In this document: piece by piece, positions 59,971 to 64,000 of the stretch
How positions within the stretch are numbered: position 1 is the first letter of the stretch
Layout: each line of letters starts with the position of its first letter
Assembly: GCF_032884065.1 (NCBI RefSeq)
Contig: NC_088873.1
Span: forward strand, 38,861,823-38,925,822
Source: Artemia franciscana
Taxonomy: Eukaryota; Arthropoda; Branchiopoda; Anostraca; Artemiidae
Direction: 5' to 3'
Length of the DNA: 64,000 nt
Notes under the pieces: model-generated
Told to the model about the DNA's origin: nothing
Databases searched by the model: none
Seen by the model: the letters and a program-made list of their open reading frames with translations, nothing else
Translations under genes and position numbers: made by a program

Positions 59971-60126
59971 AACAAGCCTTGCCATTGGAAACATATTTAA
60001 ACGTTGCCAAGAAGAAAGAATATGGATAAGTCCTGGTCAGTTCACTACTTTGGAGGAGGGTGATATAGATTCTGAATCTTTCAATCATATAAGTGAAAAT
60101 GTGGATGGGCTTTATTTGAAAACAAG
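59971..60126 (+). CDS. Tgs1: Trimethylguanosine synthase-like, following exon
   Basis: A 156-nt exon between GATTTTCCAG and ACAAG/GTAAG. It joins the 55941 donor in phase (AG+A = Arg) and leaves with the same two-base phase. The join is followed by TSLAIGNIFKRCQEER then WISPGQFTTLEEGD, a moderately conserved-looking, non-repetitive stretch, and ends NVDGLYLKT. I do not recognise its sequence in known trimethylguanosine synthases, so the link rests on phase, splice signals and proximity. It could instead belong to another transcript. Confidence 0.5.
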
Positions 60127-60449
60127 GTAAGAATCCCAGCTACCTTTAAACACAAAGTGGCACACATATAACTGATCCTTATGAAGATTTTGATAATCAC
60201 TAATTTTGTTGGAGGGGGGAACTGATGCTCTTTGTCCTTTTGATTGTCAATGCGCACTCCTTTGCACAAATATATTTTTTAATCTGAACATTTTTCTCCA
60301 TTAAAACTAGAACAAAAATTACCTTGAAAGATTGTCCTTTTATTTTATTGTTATCCATCTGACTCCACCACCCTAAGGCATGTATGCAACTATGTATTAC
60401 CAAATATGCTGGCTCAAGCAAAAACAAAAAAGAAAAGTAAAACAAAAGC
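60127..60449. other. Presumed intron, no feature
   Basis: Begins with the GTAAGAATCC donor; AT-rich. Confidence 0.35.
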
Positions 60450-60741
60450 AAAAACAAAAAGGAAATATTGACCAAGAAAGTTCTTGGCCAAGACCATGTT
60501 CGCCCTTCATGTAGGCTGTATAGAGGAAACAAAAGGAAATTTTGACCGACAAAGGTTTTGGCCAAGACCAAGTTCGCCCTTCATGTAGACTGGATGGAGG
60601 AAACAAAAGGAAATTTTGACCAAGTAAGGTTTTGGCCAAGACCAAGTTCGCCCTTCATGTAGGCTGGATGGAGGAAACAAAAGGAAATTTTGACCAAGAA
60701 AGGTTTTGGCCAAGACCAAGTTCGCCCTTCATGTAGGCTGG
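60450..60741. repeat. 74-bp tandem repeat, about 3.9 copies
   Basis: Units with TTTTGACCAAGAAAGGTTTT, GGCCAAGACCAAGTTCGCCC and TTCATGTAGGCTGGATGGAGG start at 60470, 60544, 60618 and 60692, exactly 74 bp apart, with very few differences. High identity suggests recent amplification. Confidence 0.95.
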
Positions 60742-62201
60742 GCAATGTCTCCCCTCCTCCAACATGGAACTTTCGTATTATCTTTTTTTTTACCCTTATG
60801 TTTTGTTTTGGTATAAGTGTGCATGGCGACAGCACAATTACTCCAAGGGTAAGATCGTTCAAAATCTAGAAAATGCGGCGAGCTTTGACGTCTACCATCT
60901 CTTTTTCTGATGTAGTATGGTAGTTCTACCCTGTGTTGCAGTTTAGAAAAAAAAAAAATTCCTTGGTATTTTTTCTCCTTGTCTCAGTTCTGTAGCATGT
61001 TACAGAAAATCCATTACTGGCTTACTGTTTTATAATTCCATACAACAAAATTAACGCCATCTTGCATTAATTCTGAACTTTCTGATGATTTAACACTTAG
61101 TCAGAATGAGGTTGGTTGGGATATTTTAATGCTGTGAACAAACTACCACCTGTAAATATGGAAAAGATACGATTGTTGGTACAGAAAGTTTTTGTATTAT
61201 CCTAGATCGAAAATTTTTAACTAATACCCTGACTCATGAACTATTCCCTCCCCAAGACAACCCAACGAGCAGTCACCATTCAAGAAACAAAGGCCTAAAA
61301 ATCTCCAATCTACTGCAAAACGAAAAGGTATAAGAGAATAAAATAAAAAAGATATTAATTTCGAAAATTTCTATCACAAACCCCAAAGGACCGAATTCGA
61401 ATTTAAGACTCATAAAAATCAATACAAGCCAAAAAATTGTAAAAGAAATACAAGAAAATTAAAATACTGGCAAACAATGCCAAAACAACAATATCAAAAT
61501 GAAATGTTACTTGTTAGTACAGTAATAAAACTACAAAATGTCAGTGCAGCTTAAAAAGATAAAAATAAGTAAAACTAAAAAGATTTAGATAATATGTACA
61601 TTAAAAAAGAAGTTTTTAAGGGACATATAAAAAGGGAGGGAGAGGGGGGGGGGAACAAGCGAACGAATACAATACTGGAGGTTTATACCGTGTTTTATTT
61701 CTATATCTGACGCCTAATTCCATATTGAATTGTATACTTTTGATTGTTTTTCTGTGGATAATAAGGTCAGCTAAACTCAATTTTAGACTGGACATTCGAG
61801 TGACTAAATTCTAAAGGAAATAAGTATTATTTGTTGACCTCCCCACATGTTGGCCCAGTTGAAACCGATGAAGGGGCGGACGAATTCCAGGACAGAGAAA
61901 TCAATCAAGGGGGAGGAAACGGGTTCTGACTAAAAAAAGCCTTAAACAGTAGAATTCGAGTGGAGATTTAAAGAGAAAAGCATCAAAAGAAAGAAAGGAA
62001 ACGTCCCAAGGATGTCACAAAGATCAAGATCTCCAACTACTCTAGTCAATACTGCACATTCCTCAACGCCACTGATTAACCTAAACCCAGGCATTCTGAT
62101 GAGTTCAAGATTAGTTTGTGTTGATTATTGAGTCTTGGATCACTTTGACACAAAATATTTTCAAATTTGTCATTTCGTTCAGGCCAAATTTTGCCTTAGC
62201 G
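60742..62201. other. No recognisable gene
   Basis: AT-rich, with short A-runs and a G-run at 61641-61653. I looked for the Tgs1 methyltransferase exons here and found none. Confidence 0.35.
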
Positions 62202-62690
62202 CAGCGTTTTCCAAACTGGTAGGCGCGCCTCTCTAGGGAGGCATGGACTAGTCTAAGGGGAGGCACGAACATTTGCCAGGATGGACAAAAAATCAAATAA
62301 TATTAAAACAACGCAGTCGTAAAAATATCTTACCCTTTCTTGATCTTTTACATTACGTGTAGAAGAAGGAACTGATTTTGTTAAATCCGCATATTTAATT
62401 GGATGTTTCTTATATGCTGAAGAAGAGAATAGTATAACTGGATATTTTTTTTCAAGTCATTTGTGGCCAAGCCACATCCAGTAAGATCCACTTAAAGACG
62501 GATCCACTGAAGAGGAACTTAAAGACGTTTTTACAAAAGTAACAAAAGCTATAAACTACGTAAAAAAAGTTTATTACAAGTGAGATTATTTACAAGCTAT
62601 TTGACAATACGGGAACTATTTACACCTCCCTTTTGTACTCTTTTGAAGAACGCTGGCTACATCGTGCCATAGCAATTAAGAGGATAGTGT
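62202..62690 (+). mobile_element. hAT element end with transposase scrap
   Basis: CAGCGTTTTCCAAACTGGTAGGCGCGCC, followed by an inverted GGCGCGCC/GGGAGGC stretch, has the form of a hAT 5' terminus (CAG.G.TTCCCAAACT...GG). About 62540-62660 reads AINYVKKSLLQVRLF then LLKNAGYIV in plus frames, like the VNyIKar.LnsRLF...C...g segment of ZBED/SCAND3-type hAT transposases. The opposite terminus was not found. Confidence 0.5.
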
Positions 62691-63726
62691 AAAGTTTAAA
62701 CTGGCCCAATATAGATCCTAACGCTGTACGTGGTAACGCTGTCAAACGGGGCACTACCATAGATTTTAGTCCAAAATAGCCTGAATCTCCCCTACATTTT
62801 TTTCTTATAAAAAAGATCTATATCTAACCGCATGTCCCTGGTTTTTGAGGTCGGACTGGACTGATTTTTCCCCTGGAGTGTTACTTACGTTATTCGAAAA
62901 ATGAAAATGGAGCATGAATATGATAGATGTTAGGAAGAGAGTTAGGGTAGACAGTTGCTTGATCGATGGTAGAGTGCAGAAGAAGTAAAAATAAGGTACA
63001 ACATCCTGGTCAAAGGGTATATTTGGAAGGAAATATAAAAATCAAAGTCTTATAACATCGTACATCACAAACGGGTTTAATTTTTTTTTTTGGGGGGGGG
63101 GGAGGAGAGGGGGTAAATTTTACTAAAAAACAACGCTATATACATCAAAAATGTATTTATAGTAGGAGAAAAATAAGTTTTGACCAGGAAAAAATTGGTA
63201 CAGAAATGGTTTCTTCACCATCCGGACCGGAAAAAAAATGCTTAACAACATATCAAAAATCTAAATCTCTAGCTCGATGCGAAATTGTTTTTTTTTAATG
63301 TTTTTTTATTTATTTTCTCAAAAACCGGGAAAAAAATTAAAAACGTAAACTATAATGTTTTACACATCTTTTTAGATCAGCTTTTGGCTCTGAATTCATT
63401 TCTGATACTCATTTTGTTACCTGACCAAAAGAAAAATATTTATCAGCAAAAAAAAAAAAAAAATGGGGAAAAAAACTGTGTCTTTGGGGAAAAAACTCTT
63501 ACCAGCGTTGTAGTCTATTTGGCTATGTAAACGAAAGGCTTAGAAAAAAAAAGACTAAACAACAATAAACAGGAATGACGAAACACCTCAACGCCAAACA
63601 CCATGAGACAAGGTAGGTTCTAACTTAATGTGTTCAGAGAAAATCTTTTATCTTATTTTTCAAATATATAAAAATTGCACATCATCAAAATATAGGAACT
63701 AGATTTTTCATCATCACAGTTAACTG
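62691..63726. other. 3' flank of the CXC-like frame, no other feature
   Basis: AT-rich DNA with homopolymer runs (G-run at 63091, A-run at 63450). No coding similarity. Confidence 0.35.
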
Positions 63727-64000
63727 TTATTCTTCTTCACTAAGTTCTTCTTCTTGAAACTTCGAATTGTTGCACGAGCTTCCCTTACAGGTACGGCAGG
63801 CTATAGTACACTCAAGTCCGTTTTTCTTACAGGTACACTTTTCACTATCACAGCCGTCAATACGACACGAGCATTTGATAATTTTCAGCAGCTGAGACGG
63901 AGAGGCAGGGAGATCTATTTTTATTGGCGCAAAAACTTCGTTATCCTGCAGTTTCCATCCCAGACGTAAAGGGTCTACTGGGTTCCCGAGCCAGATTTGA
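63727..64000 (-). CDS. CXC-like cysteine-rich protein, C-terminal part (open at window edge)
   Basis: The minus frame enters from beyond 64000 and ends at TAA 63729-63727. It has no start codon in the window. It reads ...WLGNPVDPLRLGWKLQDNE, PIKIDLPASPSQLLKIIKC, then CSCRIDGCDSEKCTC, GLECTIACRTCKGSSCNN and an acidic tail EEELSEEE. The spacing C-x-C, C, C-x-C, C, C, C, C resembles a tesmin/TSO1-type CXC zinc-binding repeat. The whole module (LGW..., PaP..LL..I.C.C, gL.C...C..C.g..C.N) recurs in many uncharacterised arthropod proteins that seem linked to mobile elements. Here it is intact over 91 codons. Its molecular role is unknown; DNA or zinc binding is inference. Confidence 0.7.
   Translation of the reverse strand, partial: QIWLGNPVDPLRLGWKLQDNEVFAPIKIDLPASPSQLLKIIKCSCRIDGCDSEKCTCKKNGLECTIACRTCKGSSCNNSKFQEEELSEEE

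Noticed and set aside
60200-60862. Several overlapping minus frames with repeated HEGRTWSWPK-like words
   Set aside because: The 74-bp unit is not a multiple of three, so each copy shifts frame; these are translations of a tandem repeat and not a repeat protein.

Overview
The window is animal nuclear DNA and most likely arthropod. It is AT-rich, its coding sequence is sparse and split by introns with ordinary GT-AG (and one GC-AG) splice sites, and transposable elements and tandem repeats fill most of it. A crustacean such as a brine shrimp is my best guess, from a general impression of the repeat families; this is weak inference.

Three host genes can be supported. (1) The first three coding exons of a 5-oxoprolinase gene (Oplah) lie on the minus strand (24230-24391, 9281-9472, 6894-7129). 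Its 14.8-kb first intron is full of nested mobile elements, and the rest of the gene should lie to the left of the window. (2) An uninterrupted 317-residue bZIP transcription factor lies on the minus strand (30577-31530); its basic region carries the Gln/Phe combination known from fungal AP-1 proteins. (3) Two in-phase internal exons of a trimethylguanosine synthase-like gene (Tgs1) lie on the plus strand (55210-55941 and 59971-60126). At the right edge, a minus-strand reading frame (63727 to beyond 64000) encodes a cysteine-rich CXC-like domain. At the left edge is a broken cysteine-rich coding remnant that I do not recognise.

Layout. 0-6.1 kb: a ~120-bp tandem satellite interrupted by a hairpin-bearing element (R1), a Penelope-like retroelement with a GIY-YIG domain, and a tRNA-like SINE head. 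6.9-24.4 kb: the Oplah exons and introns, containing a ~112-bp tandem repeat, an integrase scrap, a CR1/Jockey-type LINE, LINE tails, a Ty3/Gypsy element split by an R1 insertion, a second inverted R1, and a mosaic of R3 repeats with a 20-bp-stem hairpin. 24.7-34.7 kb: degenerate LINEs, R1 copies, a MITE and the bZIP gene. 34.7-38.7 kb: a ~270-bp tandem family (R2) that reverses polarity in the middle. 40-50 kb: a DUF7869-like transposon remnant, a LINE scrap, a third near-complete R1, R3 repeats and a hAT remnant. 50.1-54.35 kb: a decayed but well-ordered DIRS-like tyrosine-recombinase retrotransposon. 55-60 kb: the Tgs1 exons, with a ~290-bp tandem family (R4) in their intron. 60-64 kb: an exact 74-bp-period repeat, a hAT end and the CXC-like frame.

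The elements form layers: R1 lies inside Gypsy, which lies inside the Oplah intron, and R1 and Penelope lie inside the satellite. No CRISPR arrays, rRNA genes, functional tRNA genes or bacterial operons were seen.
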